Made by a program: the position numbers and the translations under genes. From contig NZ_BFAY01000011.1 in NCBI RefSeq assembly GCF_003112675.1, positions 186,001 through 250,000 on the forward strand: a DNA stretch of 64,000 bases, written 5' to 3'. This document shows positions 39,290-47,948 of this stretch, piece by piece (the stretch's first letter is position 1; each line of letters begins with the position of its first letter). Below the pieces are notes generated by a model that saw only the letters and a program-made list of their open reading frames with translations, was not told the origin of the DNA and did no database searches. The DNA comes from Leptospira johnsonii. Its GTDB lineage: Bacteria > Spirochaetota > Leptospiria > Leptospirales > Leptospiraceae.

Positions 39290-40645
39290 TTATTTGGAGA
39301 TTGGATACGCCTCGTTTCCGTGTTCGAGAATATCCAGACCTTGGATCTCTTCGTCTTCGGAAACTCTTAGACCGATGGTGAATCTAAGCGCTAAGAAGAT
39401 CACTAAACTCGCTCCGAATGCCCAAACAAATCCGATCCCTACACCTTGTAGCTGAACCAATAATTGGTCGATCCCGCCACCGAAGAATAAACCGTTCACT
39501 CCGCCAAAAGCCTGCTCAGCGAACAGGCCTGCAGCGATGGTTCCCCAAGCTCCGCAAACTCCGTGAACGGAAACCGCTCCGACTGGATCGTCCACTTTGA
39601 TCTTATCAAAGAATAAAACGCTGAATACTACAAGCACACCGGCTACTAATCCGATAATGATCGCAGAACTGATGCTAACGTTCGCACAAGGAGCGGTGAT
39701 CGCCACAAGCCCTGCCAAAGCACCGTTTAATGTTAGACCTATATCCGGTTTCTTGAAAAGGATCCAGGTAACGATCATGGAAGAAACCGCTCCCGCAGCC
39801 GCCGCAAAGTTAGTCGTAACAGCAATGATAGCGAAAGTTCCGTTGGCCACAGAAGTAGTGGATCCTGGGTTAAATCCGAACCAACCTAACCATAGAATGA
39901 AGACCCCAAGAGCAGCAATCGTCATGTTATGACCTAAAATAGGAAGGACTTTTCCGTCTTGGTATTTTCCGATACGAGGCCCAAGCACTATAGTACCCGC
40001 AAGCCCGGCCCATCCACCTACTGAGTGGACCACAGTGGAACCTGCAAAATCTATAAATCCTGCTTCTACCAAATAACCTTTGTTATCCGGATTGAAAAGG
40101 TTGGACCATGCGAAGGAACCAAAGACAGGATATACAAAAGCTGTGATCAATATGGAGAAGAGTACGTAATCCACGAACTTGGTCCTTTCCGCCATCGCTC
40201 CCGAAACGATGGTTGCGGCTGTTCCTGCAAACACCAATTGAAATATGAAGAATGTAAACTTGCTCGGATCAGGTTTTCCATCCACTATCAAAAGATTATC
40301 TGCCAGCGATATAGAACCGAATCCAATACCACTCAGGATCTGAGGTCCGAACATGATCGAAAATCCGATCAACCAATATGCCAAAGAACCCAAGGAAAAG
40401 TCCATGAAGTTCTTCATGAGAATATTCACAGTATTTTTTGCTCTCGTAAACCCGGCCTCGACCAAAGCGAAACCTGCCTGCATAAAAAATACCAAAAAGC
40501 CTGCGATACAGGTCCATAACCAATTCGTTTCATCTCTTAAAGTTGCGACTGCACTTAACGCGGATTCGGCGGTCGCAGGGGCAGCTTCATCGGCCCACAT
40601 TCCGCTCGAGGCAAAAGCGAGCGTAAGTAATATCAATATGCGCAT
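39290..40645 (-). CDS. amt: Ammonium transporter (Amt/MEP/Rh family)
   Basis: Inner-membrane ammonium channel of 451 residues with an N-terminal signal peptide (ending near SSGMWADE) followed by 11 helices, the normal Amt arrangement. GSTVVHSVGGWAGL and SVHGVCGAWGTIAAG carry the twin pore histidines, and FMQAGFALVEAGFTRAKN is the family N-terminal signature. Most bacterial amt genes are next to a PII gene (glnK); none is adjacent here, so regulation must come from a PII encoded elsewhere or be different. Confidence 0.95.
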   Translation of the reverse strand: MRILILLTLAFASSGMWADEAAPATAESALSAVATLRDETNWLWTCIAGFLVFFMQAGFALVEAGFTRAKNTVNILMKNFMDFSLGSLAYWLIGFSIMFGPQILSGIGFGSISLADNLLIVDGKPDPSKFTFFIFQLVFAGTAATIVSGAMAERTKFVDYVLFSILITAFVYPVFGSFAWSNLFNPDNKGYLVEAGFIDFAGSTVVHSVGGWAGLAGTIVLGPRIGKYQDGKVLPILGHNMTIAALGVFILWLGWFGFNPGSTTSVANGTFAIIAVTTNFAAAAGAVSSMIVTWILFKKPDIGLTLNGALAGLVAITAPCANVSISSAIIIGLVAGVLVVFSVLFFDKIKVDDPVGAVSVHGVCGAWGTIAAGLFAEQAFGGVNGLFFGGGIDQLLVQLQGVGIGFVWAFGASLVIFLALRFTIGLRVSEDEEIQGLDILEHGNEAYPISK

Positions 40646-40703
40646 ATTTTTTCCTAAATCTCCTATATATTTTTAAACACGATTCCTGAACTTCGCTTAT
40701 TAA

Positions 40704-42560
40704 TTAAACCGCTTCTTTTCTTTGTTCCGAAACGACTAGATCTCCTGATTTTCTTTTTACTAATTCCTCCAGCTTTTTAAGGGAAATTTTTAGATACTCG
40801 TTTGTAGGCGCACTTTTGATCCCTTGTTGTAAGACCTTGATCGCCTTAGGAGTTTCATTATCTTTCAAATAACATCTAGCAAGCCTTAAGCTGGACTTAG
40901 CGTATGTATGATCGATAGCCAAAGAACGTTTTAGTGCCCTCTTTGCCTCCGGAATATTCTCCAGTTCGTAATACGCTCTTCCTAAAAGATAATGGATATG
41001 CTCGGACTCTTCTCCGCTGGTTTTGATATACTTCTCTAAGAACTGTACGCTCTTTTCGAAATTTCTATCTCTGTAATACATTTTACCAAGAAGGACTAAA
41101 CTGTCTTTGAGAGACTCGTCCATGGAGAATACTTCCAAAGCCTTGTCGTAAGCGACCTGATCCTTCTTAGCTTTTGCAGCGGACTTTGCGAGAGAAAGTA
41201 ATGTTTTAGCTTTTCCAAGCTCAGGGTTGCATTGAAGAGCGAGTAAGGAAACGTCGTCTCCGTTTCTCATGTCTCCTTTATATCTTTTAAATCTTCCGAT
41301 TAAAGAACCAACCAGGTCGGAAACATAGATCTTATCCCTCTGTTCTTCTATCGTTGATTTTTCTTGGCGGATCCATTCTATAAAACGTTGGTTCCCTAAC
41401 TCTTGGCGCTGCTCATTCTTTTGTTCGGTAATCCCGTCCGTAGGTAAGAACAAAATATCTCCAGGCAAGATCCTGCCGTGTTTCTCTTCAAAATTACTTC
41501 TTTCAACCTCGAAGATACCAAGAGGAACCCCTTGAGTATCCAGCTCTTCTATCCTTCCGTGGCCGTTATGGTAATGCAGCATTTTCTGGTGAGCGGCATT
41601 CACATAAGAATAAGTATAGTCGCTGTAAACCTTCAGAATAAAGGCCGTGAAATAAGTTCCATCCGGAAGCTGTGGCCGAATGGATTCACCCAACTCGGCC
41701 AAAGTTTCGGATAGTCCCATACCAAGGGAAGTACAACGTTGGAATTGGTAGTGGATGGACATTGTGACTAACGCGGCAGGAATACCGTGTCCGGACACAT
41801 CCACTATGATCGCCGTGATCGAGTTTCCTTGTCGGACCACATTGAAGTAGTCTCCGGAAACTTCAGTCATAGGCTCGTAATAAGTCCCGAAATGTAAACC
41901 GTTCCAAGGAGCGATCGCAGTCTCTACAATCTGGCTTTGGACGTTACGCCCCATTCTCATATCCCATTCTAATTGTTTTAGGATCTGAGCCTCTCTTTCG
42001 TTCGCATGAACCAAGCCTTGGATCAAACGAACACTTGTAATTGCGAGAGCAAGCTGGGAACCTAGTGCTTCTAAGATCTCTAGATCGTCTTCTCTATAGA
42101 AAAATTCTGTGTCCGATTCGACGGCAATTGTGCCGAGACAATCTTCCTTATACATGATTGGAACACACATAACGGCTCGGGTGGTCTCTCCCTCGTCTAT
42201 GTATTCCGCGTGATGTGTTAAGTCTTGGATAAGCAAAGGCATACGGGTCTTAAAAGTGAACCCCGAATAACCTTCGTCCGGACTGAGATCCCTGCGAGGC
42301 GGCACCGTCTCTTTTAAGAAGCGAGAAGGGACCAGAAGATTTCCCTTCCACATCCTAAGAGTGGTATTATCACACTCGAAGATGTCCTTACAGAGGCTGA
42401 TTACGATATCGTAAAGTTCCTCTTCCTTATCCGCGTTTGCGAATTCCTTACTGATATAAAGAAGGATATCGATCTTGTTCTTCTCGGTTAAACCGCCGAC
42501 GACCTTCCTTGCCCCGCGAAAGTTAACGACTTTTCTTTGCCCAAATTTAAGTTCTATCAT
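40704..42560 (-). CDS. GAF-domain SpoIIE/PP2C phosphatase with TPR repeats
   Basis: A 618-residue cytosolic protein: GAF domain (about residues 25-185), short coiled linker with a RNVQSQIVE segment, SpoIIE-type PP2C phosphatase (about 205-400, with SGDYFNVV, VDVSGHGIPAAL and FLPTDGITE metal-binding motifs), and four or so TPR repeats (about 420-600). Such enzymes dephosphorylate STAS partners in response to a ligand bound by the GAF domain. The ATG at 42560 is preferred to a TTG two codons earlier. A pair of palindromes overlapping a TATAAT lies about 105 bases upstream. Confidence 0.9.
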   Translation of the reverse strand: MIELKFGQRKVVNFRGARKVVGGLTEKNKIDILLYISKEFANADKEEELYDIVISLCKDIFECDNTTLRMWKGNLLVPSRFLKETVPPRRDLSPDEGYSGFTFKTRMPLLIQDLTHHAEYIDEGETTRAVMCVPIMYKEDCLGTIAVESDTEFFYREDDLEILEALGSQLALAITSVRLIQGLVHANEREAQILKQLEWDMRMGRNVQSQIVETAIAPWNGLHFGTYYEPMTEVSGDYFNVVRQGNSITAIIVDVSGHGIPAALVTMSIHYQFQRCTSLGMGLSETLAELGESIRPQLPDGTYFTAFILKVYSDYTYSYVNAAHQKMLHYHNGHGRIEELDTQGVPLGIFEVERSNFEEKHGRILPGDILFLPTDGITEQKNEQRQELGNQRFIEWIRQEKSTIEEQRDKIYVSDLVGSLIGRFKRYKGDMRNGDDVSLLALQCNPELGKAKTLLSLAKSAAKAKKDQVAYDKALEVFSMDESLKDSLVLLGKMYYRDRNFEKSVQFLEKYIKTSGEESEHIHYLLGRAYYELENIPEAKRALKRSLAIDHTYAKSSLRLARCYLKDNETPKAIKVLQQGIKSAPTNEYLKISLKKLEELVKRKSGDLVVSEQRKEAV

Positions 42561-42663
42561 GGTCAAGCACCTCTACGTATCCGATTCTGTTTCTCTCTGG
42601 ATTCGTTTCGCTCTACCGAGATCTTATGCAATTAGCGTACCAATTCTCCAAAACTAATTATTC

Positions 42664-42709
42664 TGCCTATTTTGTAGGACCAATTCGAATACATGTCTAT
42701 TATATAGGC
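42664..42709 (-). promoter_or_regulatory. Tandem operator-like palindromes before the GAF-phosphatase gene
   Basis: Two related 16-base imperfect palindromes, TGCCTATTTTGTAGGA (42664-42679) and TGTCTATTATATAGGC (42694-42709), match at 12 of 16 positions and are 30 bases apart, about three helical turns. On the minus strand the second contains TATAAT, a possible -10 box for the phosphatase gene. A transcription factor could bind both and block the promoter. Confidence 0.5.
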
Positions 42710-42803
42710 ATATTTGTATTGAGACATACTTGAGATTTGGTGAGATAAAGGGAAGAATGCTACTCTTTTAAGGCAGCAAATTGGGGTTTATGTCTTATTA
42801 GGT

Positions 42804-44024
42804 TCAAACTTTCTGCCTGAATTTTCTTTTTAATTTCAAAAACCAGCTCTGCTTTTTAGAAGTTCCATGTTCTCGTAAGAAGGTTTCAACCTTGGGAAAA
42901 ACATCGTCTTCTGCCTTCTCCGCGAGTATCAAACAGCCGTGACCGTAATCGTCGCTGGCTCCTTCTTCCTTAGAGATTACCTGAAATTTTTTGATTTTAG
43001 TTCCCGCTCTTTCATACACGAATCGAACCGTATCCGGAGTAGCGATTGCATCATTTGCCCCGGCGATAAATAAACTTGGAACGGTGATCTCTTTTTGAAG
43101 ATCTATATAATCGTAAAATCCATTTAGAGAACTCATCTTTTTTGTCTCGATCCAAGACATGAATTGCTCGATCAGTCCTTCGCTGATATTTTCAATCGCG
43201 TTTTTCATTACCTTTTTAACTATTCTAGGTCGGGTCGCTTTCGGATTATAAAGTATCTGATCTATAGGTGTATAAATTTCCCCTGCCAAAGGTGCTAGCA
43301 TAGAAGCTCCGAATTTCAGATCCAAAACTTTTCTGGCTCGAGGAAATCTGGAAAGTAAACCGATCAAACTCAAACCAAGATGGTTCAAATTGCCCGGGCC
43401 ACCCAAAGAAACAAAACTTGCGATCTTTTCTTTCTCCAATTTGGAAGCGATCCCTAAATAGGAATAGAAGATCATAGCCCCCATAGAATGGCCCACCCAG
43501 TTCACACGTTTACTTTCCGTGAGAGAAAGAACTTTGGAAATAATGGCGGGAACATCATATTTTACTAAATCATCAAAAGTGAAGTCCTCGTATCCTCCCC
43601 TGCTCTCATGGTAGGAACTACCTGCACCTCTCAGAGAAACCGCAAATACCTCGTAACCTCTTAACTTTAGATAATAAGGAAGAGAATGTCTTTTGTCCAA
43701 ATCGATCACGTACTTGTTCGTAGCGATCCCATGTACCACGATCACGGGAGCAAGTTCAGGATTCGGGATGGGAGGAATATGTCTATGTAACGCAATATTC
43801 CATCCATCTTTGGTTTTTGCAAAATGTAGTTCATCCGCAATATCTTCCTGACCGTATAAACGGGAAAACCAGTCCAATAAAACAGGATATAAAACCAGGA
43901 CAGCTATCAGAAATAGGGAAAATAAGATCGCAAGTGATGAAGCGAAGACTGCAAAGAAGATGATCGCGAAAAACGTAGTGATCAGATAAAAAGGGCCTCT
44001 TCTATTTTTCAGGATTGCGATCAC
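42804..44024 (-). CDS. Alpha/beta hydrolase with N-terminal membrane helices
   Basis: A 406-residue protein. Residues about 10-48 are hydrophobic and anchor it. The rest is an alpha/beta hydrolase resembling lipase or acyl-esterase types: VIVVHGIATNK (oxyanion region), nucleophile elbow GHSMGA with Ser at about residue 178, an acidic residue in AGANDAIA, and the catalytic His in DDYGHGCLIL. The catalytic domain probably sits on the cytosolic side or at the membrane surface. Substrate unknown. It starts at GTG. Confidence 0.85.
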   Translation of the reverse strand: MIAILKNRRGPFYLITTFFAIIFFAVFASSLAILFSLFLIAVLVLYPVLLDWFSRLYGQEDIADELHFAKTKDGWNIALHRHIPPIPNPELAPVIVVHGIATNKYVIDLDKRHSLPYYLKLRGYEVFAVSLRGAGSSYHESRGGYEDFTFDDLVKYDVPAIISKVLSLTESKRVNWVGHSMGAMIFYSYLGIASKLEKEKIASFVSLGGPGNLNHLGLSLIGLLSRFPRARKVLDLKFGASMLAPLAGEIYTPIDQILYNPKATRPRIVKKVMKNAIENISEGLIEQFMSWIETKKMSSLNGFYDYIDLQKEITVPSLFIAGANDAIATPDTVRFVYERAGTKIKKFQVISKEEGASDDYGHGCLILAEKAEDDVFPKVETFLREHGTSKKQSWFLKLKRKFRQKV

Positions 44025-44123
44025 AACAGGAGAGGATCATTCAAGACAACACGAATGTCAAGTATTCCCAAACATGCTTGCCTGGATTTTTGACCGGATA
44101 AGGATGGCGAAATAGTTTTTACG

Positions 44124-44558
44124 ATGGATAAAAAGTTAGATTATAGACTTTATCGTTCCCCTTCCGGCTGGTACAGCATGGTGATCCCAGGCCACTGGCA
44201 GAATATTGTGATCGAAGGTATTCCCGCTTTTTTCGAGGAGAATGGTGCAGGCGCCATGCAAGTCTACGCTTTCGAAAATAAAGAAGGTGGATTCGATCCC
44301 GAACAGGAACTAGAAAGATATCTTGCGACCCATAAAATAGAGTATGTGAGAGAGATGGCCGCCTTCTTCGAAAACAACGAAGGTTCAAAGATCATTGCCT
44401 GTGAATTCTTAAAAGAAGACGGAAGGCATTGGATGGTCTATCTGGTCTCCGCTAAAAAAAGAATGATCCTAATCACTTATAATGGAGACGAGGAGCCATC
44501 CGAAGAATTGGCGGAACAGTTGACCACAGTGGTCAGCTCCATTCGGATCCAAGAATAA
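44124..44558 (+). CDS. Small conserved-looking hypothetical protein (DUF3805-like)
   Basis: A 144-residue cytosolic protein with a pattern of short beta strands: SPSGWYSMVIPGHWQ at the start, GAGAMQVYAFENK, and a terminal helix AEQLTTVVSSIRIQ. The opening motif and helical end resemble the DUF3805/PsbP-like fold, a weak resemblance only. It is convergent with the glycerol-kinase-like gene and ends one base before that gene's stop. Function unknown. Confidence 0.6.
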   Translation: MDKKLDYRLYRSPSGWYSMVIPGHWQNIVIEGIPAFFEENGAGAMQVYAFENKEGGFDPEQELERYLATHKIEYVREMAAFFENNEGSKIIACEFLKEDGRHWMVYLVSAKKRMILITYNGDEEPSEELAEQLTTVVSSIRIQE

Positions 44559-44559
44559 T

Positions 44560-46107
44560 TCAATCTATCTTTAGAGTGGATTGTACGGCTCTATGCCAGC
44601 GTTCCAATTTTAATTCTCTGAACTTTGGATCCATCTTAGGTTTGAAAATTTTATAACCTCTCTCTAGTTTACTCAATTCTTCCAAACTTTTCCAATAACC
44701 GGAACCGAGTCCTGCAAGATAAGCAGCGCCTGTAGCGGTCATATCCGGCTCAGGTGCACGTTTCACTTCCACATTACAGAAGTCTGCAAGACATTGTAGA
44801 AGTATGTCCGATTGAGAAACTCCACCGTCCACCATAATGGAACGTACCGGGACATTCGTGTCCTTTTTGATCCCTTCTAATATATCAAATAAAGATAATG
44901 CGATCCCTTCGAGTACGGCTCTTGCCACATGCCTTCTATGAGTTGCTAAAGAAAGTCCGAAAATGGAAGCCTTTGCATTCGGATTAAAATGGGGAAATCT
45001 CATACCGGAAGCGGTCGGAACGAAGATCACACCTTCAGTGTCGTTAGTTTGAGAAGCAAGTTCGTTCAAAACCTTTGGAGTATCAGAAAGACCTATCCCT
45101 TTTCCGAGCCAGTCGATTAAAGTTCCTACAGTACCTGTATATCCTTCTAACATATAAGTAGGCTTTCCACTAAGCCTCCAAGCTACGAGAGGAAACAAAC
45201 CTCTTTTGGACATTTTAGGTTTATCTCCCATATTCATGTCCACGAATGCACCCGAACCTTGGGAAATTTTGACTCCACCTTTTTCAAAACATGCATGTCC
45301 GAATAGCGCAGCCATTTGATCGCCTACTACAGCTCTGATCGGAATTCCAACACCGAATAGAGAAGGATCCGTAGTTCCGAAATCAGCAGCCGTATCCATT
45401 ACATTCGGAAAAATTTTCATTGGGATATTGAAGATGCCGCAAAGAGGAGCATTCCATTGTAATTGAAAAGGATTGAACATCCCGGTAACTGTTGCGTTAG
45501 AAGGATCGCTGATATGCTCTTTTCCTTTGGTGAGTTTATATACGAACCAAGTATCTAGTGTACCAAAAAGTATTTCACCCTTCTTTGCTCTTTTTCTAAG
45601 TTCAGGATTTTTGTCGAATACCCATTTCAAACGAACGGAAGCGTGATCCGTGGTGAACTTGAGCATATAGGTTGCGATCAACATAGGATTACCTGTGATC
45701 GTCCCTAAGATCCTAGAAACGAATTGGATAACTTTCCAGATCCTATTAGAATTCATTTCCGCGGAAGTTTTGCCGGCCCTTACATCCGCCCAACTGATCA
45801 GTTTTGTTAAAGGTTTGCCACTGGATTTTTCCCAAAGAAGAAAAGATCCTCTTTGGTTGCAGATCCCGAGTGAATCCACATTTACAGCTTGGAACTTTCT
45901 GTTCTTAAAAGTTTTTTTGAGGATGGAAACAAGCGCCTGCCAAAGTTTTTCGGGATCATGTTCTAAGGCGCCCGGTTCGCTTACAATTGGAGGAGTTTTT
46001 TCGTATTGTCTGGATACTATTCTGCCCTTCTTATCGAATAAGATTGCTCGGATCCCACTTCCGCCGCTATCGACAGAAAGAATATATTTTTCTTTTAAGG
46101 CAGCCAT
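44560..46107 (-). CDS. FGGY-family carbohydrate kinase, glycerol-kinase-like
   Basis: A 515-residue cytosolic kinase of the FGGY family. The N-terminal [15 protein letters not shown] phosphate loop, the central [21 protein letters not shown] segment, the late [13 protein letters not shown] adenine region and [14 protein letters not shown] are closest to glycerol kinase, so glycerol is the most likely substrate. GGAGAG lies seven bases before the ATG at 46107; the TTG at 46119 overlaps this site and is rejected. No glpF or glpD is adjacent. Confidence 0.85.
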   Translation of the reverse strand: MAALKEKYILSVDSGGSGIRAILFDKKGRIVSRQYEKTPPIVSEPGALEHDPEKLWQALVSILKKTFKNRKFQAVNVDSLGICNQRGSFLLWEKSSGKPLTKLISWADVRAGKTSAEMNSNRIWKVIQFVSRILGTITGNPMLIATYMLKFTTDHASVRLKWVFDKNPELRKRAKKGEILFGTLDTWFVYKLTKGKEHISDPSNATVTGMFNPFQLQWNAPLCGIFNIPMKIFPNVMDTAADFGTTDPSLFGVGIPIRAVVGDQMAALFGHACFEKGGVKISQGSGAFVDMNMGDKPKMSKRGLFPLVAWRLSGKPTYMLEGYTGTVGTLIDWLGKGIGLSDTPKVLNELASQTNDTEGVIFVPTASGMRFPHFNPNAKASIFGLSLATHRRHVARAVLEGIALSLFDILEGIKKDTNVPVRSIMVDGGVSQSDILLQCLADFCNVEVKRAPEPDMTATGAAYLAGLGSGYWKSLEELSKLERGYKIFKPKMDPKFRELKLERWHRAVQSTLKID

Positions 46108-46160
46108 GACTCTCTCCAATTTTTACTGAGGTAGAATCCTTTAGGATTCGGCTGCGTCAA

Positions 46161-46184
46161 TAAAAAAGCCGCCATGAAGGCGGC
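46161..46184 (-). terminator. Intrinsic terminator after the host-attachment-family gene
   Basis: On the minus strand GCCGCC and GGCGGC form a six-base GC stem with a five-base loop, followed by TTTTTT. It lies about 27 bases after the stop of the gene ending at 46211. Confidence 0.88.
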
Positions 46185-46210
46185 CTTAATAACATCGACT
46201 CGAATGGATC

Positions 46211-46639
46211 TCAAGCTTCGCTTACAAGCACACTCTTAAGATGGTTCATCAGATTGGACTCTCTTTCATGTACGATATCTTTAGGCATCTTATGATAGAT
46301 CCTTTCCCTAGACTTCTCATCCAATTTACCTATGATCATTCCCATAAAGCCCGGTTCTGAAACCAAAATAAAATTGGAGAAGGAATCCTTCTTCCTTTCC
46401 AAATTCATAAAATCGCTAAGTTTACCTGCAAAAGCCGCAGCCACTCTCTTTTTCGGTTCGTGAAAAAAATCAAAATCAGATCTGGAAGCCTGGCCTGCTC
46501 CTGTAACTAGATCCGAATTTCTAAGTCTTCCTTCGGGATTCTCCATCGTTTGCACCAGCTTCAAACCGTTAGTCGGTCCTTGGTATTCGAAAATTTTTGC
46601 CTCGCTTCGGTTTGCAACCACCACCCATTTTTTCTTCAT
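46211..46639 (-). CDS. Host attachment protein family member
   Basis: A 142-residue cytosolic protein of the family named after an Agrobacterium protein required for attachment to host cells. The WVVVANRSEAKIFEY start, the SDFDFFHEPKKRVAAAFA segment and the VLVSEPGFMGMI-like strand (seen as ILVSEPGFMGMI) are its typical features. There is no signal peptide, so direct contact with hosts is unlikely and the name is historical. AGGAGGG precedes the ATG by seven bases, a strong ribosome binding site. It has its own terminator. Confidence 0.85.
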   Translation of the reverse strand: MKKKWVVVANRSEAKIFEYQGPTNGLKLVQTMENPEGRLRNSDLVTGAGQASRSDFDFFHEPKKRVAAAFAGKLSDFMNLERKKDSFSNFILVSEPGFMGMIIGKLDEKSRERIYHKMPKDIVHERESNLMNHLKSVLVSEA

Positions 46640-46999
46640 ACTGTACCCTCCTATTTATGAAACTTTCCGTCACCGAAAGGTTCGGAATTCGGCCCAATAG
46701 TTTTAACCCAAGGAGAAGGAGCTAGCAATTACTTTTCCAAAACCTTCTACTTTCATGAAGATGAGAAAAAACAAATTTTGTTTAATAAGCCCGTAACGAT
46801 CGTTTGGACAAGAAATAGTTACAATTAAGAGCAAAAGGATTAGAAAAACGAAATATACTTACTAATTGATAAACTGGAATCCCTCTAAATCAAAAAAGAA
46901 CCAAATCATACGTCAGTCCGCAGACAAATATCAATTCTTGGGACAGCCAGAATGCCTGCTTTTTCAGAAATTCTTTGGTGGACTTTTCCGCATCGCTTT
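46640..46999. other. Intergenic region upstream of the heme operon, no gene seen
   Basis: About 360 AT-rich bases between the host-attachment-family gene and the first Fur-like site. I see no credible coding frame, tRNA or terminator. A frame on the minus strand that enters from the lipoprotein gene has no family likeness and is rejected. Confidence 0.6.
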
Positions 47000-47014
47000 T
47001 GAGAATTGTTCTCA
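47000..47014. promoter_or_regulatory. Fur-box-like dyad 1
   Basis: TGAGAATTGTTCTCA, a 15-base palindrome of the 7-1-7 type with six of seven pairs matching, close to the general Fur pattern TGATAATNATTATCA. It is followed at 47022-47027 by TTGACA. Confidence 0.65.
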
Positions 47015-47048
47015 TTCTTAGTTGACAGATTTCGAAAGGTTTTCTTTT

Positions 47049-47063
47049 TGAGTTTTAGACTCA
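47049..47063. promoter_or_regulatory. Fur-box-like dyad 2
   Basis: TGAGTTTTAGACTCA, a 7-1-7 dyad with six of seven pairs matching, 49 bases centre to centre from the first dyad. Confidence 0.55.
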
Positions 47064-47100
47064 TTTCAAAACCTAAACATAGAACCATGACTCCTACTAA

Positions 47101-47116
47101 TGAGAATTGAGTCTCA
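47101..47116. promoter_or_regulatory. Fur-box-like dyad 3
   Basis: TGAGAATTGAGTCTCA, with arms TGAGA and TCTCA and a six-base spacer, ending three bases before the AGGAGA of the first lipoprotein gene. Its left half is identical to dyad 1. Confidence 0.55.
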
Positions 47117-47128
47117 ACAGGAGATAAC

Positions 47129-47881
47129 ATGAAACGGAACACAACCAAGGCGCTATTGACGATGATTCTAGGAATATCCTTCTTAATGAATTGCGACCAG
47201 GGCTCGAAAGAGTCGAACGCTGCACTAGTACTCGGGGCTTTGAATAGTGCCTGCGTAGATGCAGCTGTTGCAGACGATGAGATCGCAGAAACTGCAATCA
47301 CTGCAGGGATCAACACTTTCCAATTGATCTCCATCCCTACTGCGGGCGCAGCAAGACATATCAGGATAGAAGGAGCATTGCTCCAAGCGTTAAGCGGACA
47401 CGGAACCATCTACCTAGCTAGCGGATACACTGATGGTCTAGCAGGAACTTCCAGCACACCTACCACTGCTGCAGGCGACGGAAGACTTGTAGTGAATATC
47501 TACCAAGGCGGACCTATGGTTTATGCAGGTTATTCCGCAACCACAGCTTATGGAACGGATGATGGAACTGCAACCGCCGCGCTCGGAGGGACAGGAACAA
47601 GTCTGTTCTCTTCCTTCACCACTACTGCAAGCGATGTTTGTTTCGATATCAGCGCGGACACCACTCCTAAACTTACCGTTTGGGGAAGCGGATACAAAGG
47701 CGCAAACTGTAAGAAGAGATGCACCCTTTCCGAGTCAAACGCGATCATCAATAAAGCGGATTGGCCGAGCGGAGCCGGGATCGGTTCCACCGGCAGCACT
47801 AGCACATATTACAAGACCGGAAGCTCCGCTTCCGGGGTAACTGCGACTAAGGTAGTAACTTATAGCACTACTGCGCTTTAA
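47129..47881 (+). CDS. Surface-type lipoprotein of the heme-uptake operon
   Basis: A 250-residue lipoprotein: MKRNTTKALL, hydrophobic run, SFLMNC as lipobox (Cys about residue 22). The mature protein is rich in Gly, Thr, Ser and Ala and appears all-beta, with four later cysteines (near SACVDAA, DVCFDIS, GANCKKRC) that could form disulfides. I do not recognise the family. As the first gene after three Fur-like sites and before a HmuY-type gene, a heme-binding or capture role is likely by context. AGGAGA stands about six bases before the ATG. Confidence 0.75.
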   Translation: MKRNTTKALLTMILGISFLMNCDQGSKESNAALVLGALNSACVDAAVADDEIAETAITAGINTFQLISIPTAGAARHIRIEGALLQALSGHGTIYLASGYTDGLAGTSSTPTTAAGDGRLVVNIYQGGPMVYAGYSATTAYGTDDGTATAALGGTGTSLFSSFTTTASDVCFDISADTTPKLTVWGSGYKGANCKKRCTLSESNAIINKADWPSGAGIGSTGSTSTYYKTGSSASGVTATKVVTYSTTAL

Positions 47882-47887
47882 GGATTT

Positions 47888-47930
47888 TAGGCGGTCGACT
47901 TCGGCCGCCTACTGTCATTATTAATTTTTT
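47888..47930 (+). terminator. Hairpin between the two heme-operon lipoprotein genes
   Basis: TAGGCGGTCG and CGGCCGCCTA (47888-47911) form a ten-pair stem with one G-U pair and a four-base loop; a run of six T bases follows 13 bases later. It may be a partial terminator that raises the level of the first lipoprotein mRNA over the rest, or it may protect the 3' end of a processed transcript. Confidence 0.6.
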
Positions 47931-47948
47931 AATAAGGGGGATTATATA

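Noticed and set aside
47022..47027. TTGACA as the -35 box of the heme operon
   Set aside because: No acceptable -10 sequence lies 16-18 bases downstream, so I do not claim a promoter here.
46906..47409. A 167-codon minus-strand frame before the heme operon
   Set aside because: It runs antisense into the 47129 lipoprotein, shows no family features, and would cover the three operator dyads.
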